Source: Syntrophaceae bacterium UBA3084
Lineage (GTDB): Bacteria > Desulfobacterota > Syntrophia > Syntrophales > UBA6807
DNA length: 5,217 nucleotides
Reading direction: 5' to 3'
Assembly (NCBI GenBank): GCA_002367335.1
Contig: DFBI01000225.1
Location: 1,766 to 6,982 of the forward strand
Positions 1 to 4,001 of the stretch are shown here, in pieces. The first letter of the stretch is position 1. Each line of letters opens with the position of its first letter. The notes below the pieces were generated by a model. It was not told the DNA's origin and ran no database searches. It saw only the letters and a program-made list of their open reading frames with translations. Position numbers and translations under genes: made by a program.

Positions 1-36
1 TTAATTCTTGATTGATCAATTTTCACGGTATTCGGT

Positions 37-89
37 CAAGTACCGCAATTCACGGCGGCGCAGCCGCCGTGAACGTTACGGGTAACTTG
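37..89. repeat. Long imperfect hairpin at the distal end of the array
   Basis: A perfect 11-bp stem (TTCACGGCGGC at 49-59, GCCGCCGTGAA at 63-73) closes a 3-base loop. It extends outward through CAAGTACCGCAA (37-48) against a right arm ending in TAACTTG. Read on the minus strand, the extension needs small bulges (T, C, CG) that all fall on the same arm, a habit of integron attC sites. No clear AAC/GTT core pair flanks it and no T-run follows, so neither an attC nor an intrinsic terminator is established. The stretch 1-187 holds nothing else that I recognise. Confidence 0.5.
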
Positions 90-186
90 GCGGGGTCTGA
101 AAGAAAAACCGCAAAGAATCTAAAAAACTTGTTGCCTACACCAAAATTTCCAACCGCTATTTGTACACGCTCAAGTTCACCTGATG

Positions 187-193
187 GTTAAGC
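187..193 (-). other. Candidate attC R'' core after the zeta-like pseudogene
   Basis: Minus-strand GCTTAAC matches the RYYYAAC consensus of an attC R'' box exactly, and the stop codon TAA of the preceding reading frame lies inside it. The same placement is seen at the ends of the thioesterase and higA-2 genes in this window. I could not find the matching GTT-side half downstream, so the site may be broken. Confidence 0.35.
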
Positions 194-543
194 GCCATTT
201 TTAATGAAGTTGACGAACCCCTTTTCAAACATTGTTTGAATTTCATTTATCGATATTTGTATAGAAACAAAAGTGTTCTTACTTTTTATTCTACAGAATC
301 CCAACATTCGAACTTTTTGATCGGTTATCTGGGGTAGCCGTCCCTCGTGGACAAAGGCGTTTCTTTCTTTATAGAGCATATCCACTGATGGCAATTTCAG
401 ATAATAAATGAGGATTTCATAGCCTTGAGATTTCCATCTCTTTATCTTCCTTTCATATCCTTCTCAACAGGTAGAAATTCATTAGCAAAAGTTGTTTTTC
501 CTGCCCCATTAGGACCCGCAATAATGTAACATTTCTTCTTCAA
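188..543 (-). pseudogene. Decayed zeta-toxin-like P-loop kinase/ATPase
   Basis: Two out-of-frame pieces of one family can be read. The first (543 to 442, TTG start, 33 codons) begins KKKCYIIAGPNGAGKTTFAN, a Walker A motif (GPNGAGKT) typical of the zeta-toxin / predicted ABC-type ATPase family. Its frame is lost near 463. The second (463 to 188) reads RKIKRWKSQGYEILIYYLKL then PSVDMLYKERNAFVHEGR, which corresponds to the family's later WK-x-x-GYE-v-x-l-YLkLPSV region. Family members place several tens of residues, including the INAD segment, between these motifs. That middle part is deleted here, with a frame change at the join. A weak AAGGG lies about 12 bases before the TTG. The product cannot be functional as a kinase. 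It is the last cassette-like gene of the window and sits behind half an attC site. Confidence 0.7.
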
Positions 544-568
544 AATATGAACATCCCTTCTTTATTGC

Positions 569-606
569 ACCGAACGAAAAAGCTCAGCCGCGCGGGAACC
601 GCGTCA
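569..606 (-). other. Right half of an integron attC site
   Basis: On the minus strand the segment reads GCGGTTCCCGCGCGGCTGAG, then CTTTTTCGTTCGGT. The order of a small CGCGG-TTC-CCGCG hairpin, CGGCTGA, about 7 bases, then CGTT resembles the L'-R' half of attC sites such as those of aadA cassettes. The left half with its AAC core is absent because the RAYT fragment joins directly. The zeta-like gene would begin its cassette at base 574. Confidence 0.45.
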
Positions 607-612
607 AGGAAA

Positions 613-798
613 TTAGTGGCAGCGGCCATTTTTCGAGCATTCCTTGAGACATGCAAGATATCGCCGGTAATCCGCATCAGATTCAAAAACGATTTGCCGG
701 TAGTTTCCCCTCTGGGTCACATGGTATGGATTAAAAAAGGGCGATGTCTCCAGTTCCCCCGGAACTATTCGCGCTCGTCCATGCATGAAAAACCTCAT
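613..798 (-). pseudogene. REP-associated tyrosine transposase (RAYT, Y1/HUH) N-terminal fragment
   Basis: The frame reads HGRARIVPGE, a ten-residue interruption, then YHVTQRGNYRQIVFESDADY and RRYLACLKECSKNG before a stop. R-ARIVPG and YHVTQRGN-RQ-VF are hallmarks of the N-terminus of Y1-type transposases of the IS200/IS605-related RAYT group. The family continues for roughly 100 to 250 residues more, including the HVH metal-binding motif and the catalytic tyrosine. Both are missing, so it is inactive. The likely start is the ATG at 786-784, giving MHGRARIV, rather than the more upstream ATG at 798. Residues ELETSPFFN look like an insertion relative to the usual spacing between VPG and YHV. 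It is fused downstream to half an attC. Confidence 0.75.
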
Positions 799-818
799 TA
801 TTGATCACTATAAATGTT

Positions 819-870
819 AAAAATAAATCTGCCCCCTTTTCGTCCCCTTTTCCCGTGTCCCCTTTTCCCG
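819..870 (-). repeat. RAYT-element end motif with tandem GGGAAAAGGGGAC units
   Basis: On the minus strand this ends in GGGGGCAGATTTATTTTT, a variant of the GGGGACAGATTTATTTTT motif also found at 2007-2024 and 3146-3168. It is preceded by two direct copies of GGGAAAAGGGGAC. The motif closes the RAYT-derived element at 3143-3332, so this is probably the right end of another such element whose body has been lost. Confidence 0.6.
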
Positions 871-1150
871 CTCCCCGATGGGGTCCTTCCGGATAGAAAA
901 TATATCTGTAAAATAATGATTTTTGTTTAGACCATAAGGGATGCCCCAAAAATACCATTGGGGCATACTCTGTAGCACCCGTCTGCCCAAACACAGGTTT
1001 TTAACCGTTTTAATCAGGATTTCTAATGACGATGAATCACTTGACTTTCGATTAACCATCCTTTCAAAGATCTTCTTTGGGTCTTTTCCCTGATCCAACC
1101 TTCAAAATCATCCTGAAACTATCAACCTTTTCCCCTATAGCCCGCGTCTT
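871..1150. other. Gene-poor stretch with one unexplained open frame
   Basis: No recognisable gene. On the minus strand an open frame runs from 1195 to a stop at 1064 (43 codons) and includes GTNPWFKKTRAIGEKVDSFR and MILKVG. It has no ribosome binding site and its first third lies in an attC hairpin arm. Another frame open from 1098 to 817 ends inside the RAYT motif. Both look like remnants or chance. If the attC at 1151-1216 is real, this stretch is the body of a degraded cassette. Confidence 0.3.
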
Positions 1151-1216
1151 CTTGAACCATGGATTAGTTCCGAGCACTCGTTCCTCGACTCGGGACTAAT
1201 CCTTTATTTGTTGGCA
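1151..1216 (-). other. attC-like recombination site of the mazEF cassette
   Basis: Read on the minus strand the 66-bp site starts with R'' TGCCAAC (1216-1210) and ends with GTTCAAG (1157-1151). Between them GGATTAGTCCCGAG pairs with CTCGGAACTAATCC, with one mismatch in 14 bp, around a loop of TCGAGGAACGAGTG. R'' is the exact complement of GTTGGCA at 1841-1835, which lies at the 5' edge of the same cassette. The first 33 bases of the plus-strand right arm recur identically at 3334-3366. Confidence 0.6.
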
Positions 1217-1221
1217 TTTTC

Positions 1222-1545
1222 TTAATGAATGCCAAGCTGAATCTTAACGGCTTCTTCAACCTTGCGCATATCTTCCTCAGAAAGAATGCCGGCGCGGTTA
1301 AAAAGCCTTAACTTGCTTACAGTGGCCAATTGATCCGCCATGGCCTTGCTCTCTTTGCCTTCAAGCGCCACCAGTGCCTCACTGGGATAGAGACGATCTG
1401 TTTTACTGGTAAGAGGAACAACTTGGACTCTATTGAGGAATTTGTTTGATGCATCATTGCTGATAATAACGGCAGGACGCTTCTTTTTGATTTCCCCACC
1501 AACAGAAGGATCGAAATTTACCCACCAGACTTCACATCGTTTCAT
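1222..1545 (-). CDS. mazF: MazF/PemK-family mRNA endoribonuclease toxin
   Basis: The 107-residue product begins MKRCEVWWVNFDPSVGGEIK and continues KKRPAVIISNDASN and VVPLTS, the signature of the MazF/PemK/Kid fold. The family cleaves single-stranded RNA and thereby arrests translation. The Arg of KKRPAV (about residue 23) and the Thr of PLTS (about 46) match the positions of the catalytic pair known in MazF proteins. ADQLATVSKLRL near residues 70-81 and the VEEAVKIQLGI tail are also typical, and the length is normal. The start is the ATG at 1545, with AAGGA 8 bases upstream inside the antitoxin gene. It overlaps the antitoxin gene by 14 bases, so translation is probably coupled. It appears intact and is probably held in check by the upstream antitoxin. 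Confidence 0.93.
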   Translation of the reverse strand: MKRCEVWWVNFDPSVGGEIKKKRPAVIISNDASNKFLNRVQVVPLTSKTDRLYPSEALVALEGKESKAMADQLATVSKLRLFNRAGILSEEDMRKVEEAVKIQLGIH

Positions 1546-1762
1546 GATCCATATCCTTAAAGGTGATCTCGGCCCACTCCAAGGCTTCATTCTCCCGATT
1601 TTTGTCTTTTGCCATCTCAGCGTAGGCGGATTCATAATTTGGGCGCACAACGTGAGGACGGACTATTTCTTGGACAAATCTACTGATTTTACGGGGCCCT
1701 ATGACTTTATGGAGTCCGTTATATACTTCTTCATCTATTGTTATGGTTAATTTCTTCCGCAT
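1532..1762 (-). CDS. mazE: MazE-like ribbon-helix-helix antitoxin
   Basis: The 76-residue protein begins MRKKLTITIDEEVYNGLHKV, a ribbon-helix-helix N-terminus (beta strand KLTITID followed by a helix). RKISRFVQEIVRPHVV follows, then an acidic tail with ALEWAE. This is the arrangement of antitoxins paired with MazF-type toxins: the N-terminus dimerises and binds the operator, and the tail wraps the toxin. The start at 1762 is supported by a very strong GGAGGAGG 6 bases upstream. It is the first gene of a two-gene operon and overlaps mazF by 14 bases. Autoregulation is likely because a perfect 7-bp inverted repeat spans the -10 box. Confidence 0.88.
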   Translation of the reverse strand: MRKKLTITIDEEVYNGLHKVIGPRKISRFVQEIVRPHVVRPNYESAYAEMAKDKNRENEALEWAEITFKDMDHETM

Positions 1763-1778
1763 AGCACGCCTCCTCCTT

Positions 1779-1816
1779 TACACGTGCATTATACGTGTAG
1801 TTATTGGGCATGTCAA
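1779..1816 (-). promoter_or_regulatory. mazEF promoter with overlapping palindromic operator
   Basis: Minus-strand TTGACA (1816-1811), a 17-bp spacer and TATAAT (1793-1788) form a perfect sigma-70 promoter. Transcription should start near 1781. The inverted repeat TACACGT-N7-ACGTGTA (1779-1799) encloses the -10 box and start point, a natural operator for the ribbon-helix-helix antitoxin. The -35 box lies only about 24 bases inside the cassette edge, so the cassette carries its own promoter. Confidence 0.85.
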
Positions 1817-1834
1817 AGAAAATTCTTTTCATGC

Positions 1835-1892
1835 TGCCAACGGCGCCCATCAGGCGCGTGGATGCCGCGTCGCCTGCATGGGCTTGTTCATG
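1835..1892 (-). other. Integron attC site, 58 bp
   Basis: On the minus strand the site begins CATGAAC (1892-1886) and ends GTTGGCA (1841-1835). GCCCATGCAGGCG pairs with CGCCTGATGGGC, giving a 12-bp stem with one extra G on the left arm, as in the extrahelical bases of attC sites. The loop is about 14 bases. The predicted crossover leaves TTGGCA as the first bases of the mazEF cassette, complementary to that cassette's own R'' TGCCAAC at 1216-1210. Confidence 0.65.
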
Positions 1893-1932
1893 GGGAGTGA
1901 ATGATACCGATTGGTGTGAATTCAACCTTCAT
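1888..1932 (-). pseudogene. N-terminal remnant resembling TrmO/TsaA (tRNA m6t6A37 methyltransferase)
   Basis: Fourteen codons read MKVEFTPIGIIHSP and then stop. F-x-x-IG-I-I-x-SP is the N-terminal signature of the TsaA/TrmO family, which methylates the t6A37 modification of tRNA and normally has well over 130 residues. The stop codon TGA is supplied by the R'' core of the attC (CCA TGA AC), so the gene is cut exactly at the recombination site. The start lies 13 bases inside the predicted cassette edge at 1945, with only a weak GTGAG before it. With so few residues, chance resemblance cannot be excluded. Confidence 0.45.
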
Positions 1933-1939
1933 TTTCTCA

Positions 1940-2006
1940 CGCGAACGTCTGAATTCAGCGGCGGCGAACGCTGGTCCTCGCCGTCCGCTGGAGTAAATTG
2001 ATAGGC
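1940..2006 (-). other. Integron attC site, 67 bp, degenerate R'' core
   Basis: On the minus strand the site runs from GCCTATC (2006-2000, one base from the GCCTAAC form) to GTTCGCG (1946-1940). CAGCGG-A-CGGCGA pairs with TCGCCGCCGCTG, a 12-bp stem with one extrahelical base on the left arm. The right half CGCCGCTGAATTCAGACGTT resembles the CGCTGAACTCAAGCGTT layout of common attC sites. The A-to-T change in the AAC core would probably weaken recombination. It directly abuts a RAYT end motif. Confidence 0.65.
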
Positions 2007-2024
2007 AAAAATAAATCTGTCTCC
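2007..2024 (-). repeat. RAYT-element end motif, third copy
   Basis: Minus-strand GGAGACAGATTTATTTTT differs by one base from the GGGGACAGATTTATTTTT form. It stands alone between the 3' end of higA-1 and the R'' core of an attC. No transposase sequence is attached. Confidence 0.55.
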
Positions 2025-2065
2025 TCTTCTTTACTCAATACTCAAGGTTATAAACTCAGTGTATA

Positions 2066-2374
2066 TTATCCTGTTTGGACTTGAAGAGCGTGTACCTCAC
2101 CATCAAGCCGGTTCTCAAGTAAATCCTCAGTCACTTCAAGATCATGACGCGTCTGGAGATTTAGCCAAAACTGAGGTGACATGCCGAAAAACCGTCCCAA
2201 ACGAAGTGCAGTATCCGCAGTGATAGATCTTTTCCCATGCACAATTTCGTTTATGCGCCTTGGGGGTACACTTATATTCTTGGCCAGTCGGTATTGGCTG
2301 ATCCCCGTGGGCTCTAAAAATTCCTCCATAAGAATTTCGCCTGGATGGATAGAGGGAAGTTTTTTGTTTTTCAT
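2066..2374 (-). CDS. higA: HigA-family antitoxin (XRE helix-turn-helix), orphan
   Basis: The 102-residue protein carries IHPGEILMEEFLEPTGISQY near its N-terminus. A helix-turn-helix covers about residues 24-72 (RLAKN...RINEIVHGKRSITADTAL), followed by FFGMSPQFWLNLQ. This is the HigA/VapI layout: it binds the operator and neutralises the HigB RNase. The start at 2374 follows AGGAG by 6 bases. Its partner toxin immediately upstream keeps only its last 50-odd residues, so this antitoxin is an orphan with no obvious promoter of its own. It closely resembles the second HigA (4062-4424) in the THPGE/IHPGE and DTALRL segments, so cross-talk with that module is conceivable. The stop lies 13 bases before a TTATAAC that could be an R'' core. 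Confidence 0.9.
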   Translation of the reverse strand: MKNKKLPSIHPGEILMEEFLEPTGISQYRLAKNISVPPRRINEIVHGKRSITADTALRLGRFFGMSPQFWLNLQTRHDLEVTEDLLENRLDGEVHALQVQTG

Positions 2375-2383
2375 GTGATTCTC

Positions 2384-2548
2384 CTAATGATAATCTGTGA
2401 TTTCAACATCATGCGCATCGCCATCGCTCCATTTAAAACATATCCGCCATTGGTCATTGATGCGTATGCTGTATTGACCTTTCCGGTCACCTTTCAAAGC
2501 CTCCAATTGGTTTTCGGATGGAATTCGCAGATCAGTTAATTCTGGCGT
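2384..2548 (-). pseudogene. higB: 5'-truncated HigB toxin
   Basis: The frame reads ELTDLRIPSENQLEALKGDR, then KGQYSIRINDQWRICFKW and ends VEITDYH. It aligns without gaps to the last 52 residues of the complete HigB at 4390-4683 (31 of 52 identical by my count), including the C-terminal Asp-Tyr-His of the active site. The first 45 or so residues and the start codon are missing. Homology stops near 2543, where the sequence becomes the hairpin of the hicA attC. The break is therefore a deletion joining one cassette's attC loop to the middle of the next cassette's gene. The stop codon is 9 bases before higA. Confidence 0.88.
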
Positions 2549-2583
2549 AGCGGAACACCTGCCGGGTGCAGAAAATGTTATGT
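2545..2583 (-). other. Left half of the hicBA cassette attC, truncated
   Basis: On the minus strand ACATAAC (2583-2577) is followed by ATTTTCTGCACCCGGCAGGT and GTTCCGCTACG. The attC after higA-2 reads ATAACCATTTTCTACACTTG then ACCAGTGTTCCGCTATCG, so the two are the same site family. The small stem changes from CACC/GGTG here to CACT/AGTG there, a compensatory substitution. The right half is lost at the fusion with higB-1. Confidence 0.6.
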
Positions 2584-2587
2584 GCGG

Positions 2588-2797
2588 TTATTGCAATTCC
2601 GATTCTTCAATTTCTGCTATTTTCATCAGATGCCTTAGCAACCCTGTTTTCAACGGATTATTGCCATGAACAGGAACAGATATGCGAGCAGTGTTTCCGG
2701 CTTTTGCATAAATATGATGACTTCCGTTGATACGCTTCAATTCCCACCCTTTGGATTCCAAGATACGGCAAAGTCGTTTTCCGCTAACAGCCTTCAA
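2588..2797 (-). CDS. hicA: HicA-family mRNA interferase toxin
   Basis: The 69-residue product reads MKAVSGKRLCRILESKGWEL, then KRINGSHHIYAK and VPVHGNNPLKTGLLRHLMKI. This is the compact double-stranded-RNA-binding-like fold of HicA toxins, with the catalytic His in GSHH (about residue 27) present. The start is a TTG at 2797 that overlaps the hicB stop codon in the sequence TTGA, with GGAG 8 bases upstream. This start gives the usual MKAVSGK N-terminus and length, and the 4-base overlap suggests translational coupling. The family inactivates translation by cleaving mRNA. It is the second gene of a hicB-hicA pair, the inverted gene order seen in many short-HicB systems. It appears intact. Confidence 0.93.
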   Translation of the reverse strand: MKAVSGKRLCRILESKGWELKRINGSHHIYAKAGNTARISVPVHGNNPLKTGLLRHLMKIAEIEESELQ

Positions 2798-2997
2798 ATT
2801 GCTATCTCCATTACTTTGCTTTTTCCTGAGATGGTGATGTCTTGAATATCTACGGATAGACAACCTTCGACGGCTTCGTAAATGTTACTCAACAATTCGT
2901 CGAAAGAATCACCTTGAGTAGCGCATCCCGGGATGGACGGTACTTCGGCCCAATACCCACCTTCTTCTGCTTCATGTATTACTACTTTCAATTTCAT
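2794..2997 (-). CDS. hicB: HicB-family antitoxin, short form
   Basis: The 67-residue protein begins MKLKVVIHEAEEGGYWAEVP and continues SIPGCATQGDSFDELLSNIY with EAVEGCL after it. This is the partial RNase H-like fold of HicB; EEGGYWAEVPSIPGC is the family's core motif. Long HicB proteins add a DNA-binding domain. This one ends at about 67 residues and belongs to the short class that lacks one, so how it would repress its promoter is not obvious. The start at 2997 is supported by AAAGGA about 6 bases upstream. It lies directly before hicA with a 4-base overlap, and it probably binds and neutralises that toxin. Confidence 0.93.
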   Translation of the reverse strand: MKLKVVIHEAEEGGYWAEVPSIPGCATQGDSFDELLSNIYEAVEGCLSVDIQDITISGKSKVMEIAI

Positions 2998-3058
2998 AAT
3001 ATATCCTTTGATTCACAGGTAATTTTGCATTGCTCTATTATCTTCAATGTTGTTACTA

Positions 3059-3088
3059 ATTTTATCAGACAGAAATACCATGTGTCAA
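3059..3088 (-). promoter_or_regulatory. Predicted hicBA promoter
   Basis: Minus-strand TTGACA (3088-3083), an 18-bp spacer and TAAAAT (3064-3059) form a good sigma-70 promoter. Transcription would start near 3052, leaving a leader of about 55 bases before hicB. I see no strong palindrome over it. The -35 box overlaps GCGTTGACA, which could also be the GTT side of a lost attC. Confidence 0.6.
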
Positions 3089-3142
3089 CGCCTGAAAACA
3101 CCGTTAAAAACAGGATGATGCTTGATGAAGTGCAGCTATTAG

Positions 3143-3256
3143 TCAAAAATAAATCCGTCCCCTTTTCCCGTCAGAAAATGTTTCCTGCCTGCGATTTCCG
3201 CGTTGCGTTATATGATGCGGATATCCGGGAACAACGATTCGTGCTATGCGTGCCAT
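3143..3256 (-). pseudogene. RAYT transposase N-terminal fragment fused to the element end motif
   Basis: From the ATG at 3256 the frame reads MARIARIVVPGYPHHITQRG, then NRRQETFSDG, a textbook RAYT (Y1/HUH transposase) N-terminus. After about 30 residues it runs straight into the end motif, which is translated as KRGRIYF and a stop. All catalytic residues (HVH and the tyrosine) are gone. No ribosome binding site precedes the ATG. It is better conserved than the fragment at 613-798 and lacks that fragment's ten-residue insert. Confidence 0.8.
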
Positions 3257-3332
3257 AAATAAATAATGTTATAATTGATACAAATTTCAATAATTTAGTA
3301 TTGTGTCCTCGGAATTTATCCCGGAATTTACC
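3143..3332 (-). mobile_element. Internally deleted RAYT element, MITE-like
   Basis: The unit runs from a left end containing two copies of TAAATTCCG-GGA (minus strand, about 3330-3306) and an AT-rich leader, through the transposase start, to GGGGACGGATTTATTTTT (3163-3146). Most of the transposase gene is deleted while both presumed ends remain, as in non-autonomous derivatives. It begins within the terminal loop of the thioesterase cassette's attC: the shared arm sequence stops after TCGAGGAAC. Exact ends and target site cannot be fixed from one copy. Confidence 0.6.
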
Positions 3333-3333
3333 T

Positions 3334-3372
3334 GTTCCTCGACTCGGGACTAATCCTTTATTTGTTAGCTGC
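3334..3372 (-). other. Left half of the thioesterase cassette attC
   Basis: The minus-strand core GCAGCTAAC (3372-3364) is followed by AAATAAAGGATTAGTCCCGA and GTCGAGGAAC. Thirty-three bases are identical to the mazEF attC at 1180-1212. The pairing right arm is missing because a RAYT element starts in the loop. GCAGCTAA is the exact complement of TTAGCTGC at the 5' edge of this cassette (3828-3821). The thioesterase stop codon lies inside the core (AGC TAA C). Confidence 0.65.
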
Positions 3373-3799
3373 TGCCATCAATGGGAACGAACCATTCTTT
3401 TTTTCGATATACCAAGTCTTGACTCTTTGCTACAAGCTCTCCAGTTTGATCATCTTTAATAGTGATGTCATATAGAGCGATTGGTCCAGAAGTGGTTAGT
3501 TCTGTAGCCTCAGCGATTAGCCGATCACCGGAGTTTGTTGCTTTCAAGAAGTTAATTCCAACGTTTAGTGCTACTGCCGTTTGTCCATGGGAATTACTGG
3601 CAGCAGCAAAGGCCATGTCGCCAAGCGCAAAAATTACGCCGCCGTGAGTGTTGCCGTGAAAATTAACCATGTCGTTAGTGATAGTAAGAGTCACCCGACT
3701 ATGACCTGGTTTTAGAATTTCAACGTTAGCCCCTAAAAATCGTGCAAATGGATCACGCTGAATGTGTTCGTTTATCTTTTGTTTTCTATCTTTGTTCAT
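3365..3799 (-). CDS. PaaI-family hotdog-fold acyl-CoA thioesterase
   Basis: The 144-residue protein carries NFHGNTHGGVIFALGDMAFA around residues 46-65, followed by AASNSHG. The HGG-x-x-F-x-L-x-D motif, with its catalytic acidic residue, is diagnostic of PaaI-type thioesterases, which hydrolyse acyl-CoA esters, including aromatic ones in phenylacetate metabolism. The central NVGINFLKATNSGD segment and the C-terminal SQDLVYRKK strand complete the hotdog fold, and the length is typical. The start is the ATG at 3799, 6 bases after AGGGGG; an ATG two codons upstream is too close to that site. The gene begins 29 bases inside the cassette edge and no promoter fits in that space. Its stop codon lies inside the attC core. 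The substrate cannot be told from sequence. Confidence 0.88.
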   Translation of the reverse strand: MNKDRKQKINEHIQRDPFARFLGANVEILKPGHSRVTLTITNDMVNFHGNTHGGVIFALGDMAFAAASNSHGQTAVALNVGINFLKATNSGDRLIAEATELTTSGPIALYDITIKDDQTGELVAKSQDLVYRKKEWFVPIDGSS

Positions 3800-3828
3800 T
3801 GTCATCCCCCTGGTAATTAAGCAGCTAA

Positions 3829-4001
3829 TGCCGAGTTGACGGGCAAATTTTAGCGGCATAATGGGCGCGGAGCGTCTGATTATACCGGAAAATTTGCCGG
3901 TCGAACGATTGGTTCGCAAGGCGCTTTGCGCCGGAGAACCATTCGGTCGGCTGGGTATTCGGCAACTCGGCATTCCTCAAGGCGCGAAGCGCCTTGAGGA
4001 A
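3829..4001 (-). repeat. 173-bp structured gene-less repeat, copy 1
   Basis: About 97% identical (5 differences by my count) to 4742-4914, same length and orientation. On the minus strand it starts with a perfect 13-bp hairpin (TTCCTCAAGGCGC, 3-base loop; 3973-4001). A 12-bp outer stem follows, AATGCCGAGTTG paired with CAACTCGGCATT (plus-strand arms 3827-3838 and 3963-3974), enclosing two further hairpins. One of these contains GGCGC-TTT-GCGCC. It has no coding capacity. Its 5' end coincides with the G/TT crossover of the higBA-2 attC, and its 3' end abuts the TT of the thioesterase cassette. Confidence 0.85.

Noticed and set aside
547..804. Plus-strand 85-residue frame
   Set aside because: It is antisense to the RAYT fragment, which has clear family motifs on the minus strand.
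817..1098. A 93-residue minus-strand frame as a gene
   Set aside because: No family resemblance and no ribosome binding site, and its C-terminus (KGTKRGQIYF) is just the translated RAYT end motif.
3143..3163. GACTAAT just after the RAYT element end as the lost right arm of the thioesterase attC
   Set aside because: Only seven bases agree with CTCGGGACTAATCC and the flanks do not, so chance is likely.
1180..3366. The 33-base identical sequences at 1180-1212 and 3334-3366 as CRISPR repeats
   Set aside because: Only two copies, 2 kb apart, without spacers or cas genes. They are better explained as arms of related attC sites.
3829..4001. The cloverleaf-like 173-bp repeat as a tRNA or structured RNA gene
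   Set aside because: It has no tRNA arm lengths, T-loop or CCA context and no promoter. Its ends match cassette junctions instead.
3973..4001. The 13-bp GC-rich hairpin as an intrinsic terminator
   Set aside because: No T-run follows on either strand, and it is part of the repeated 173-bp unit at both copies.
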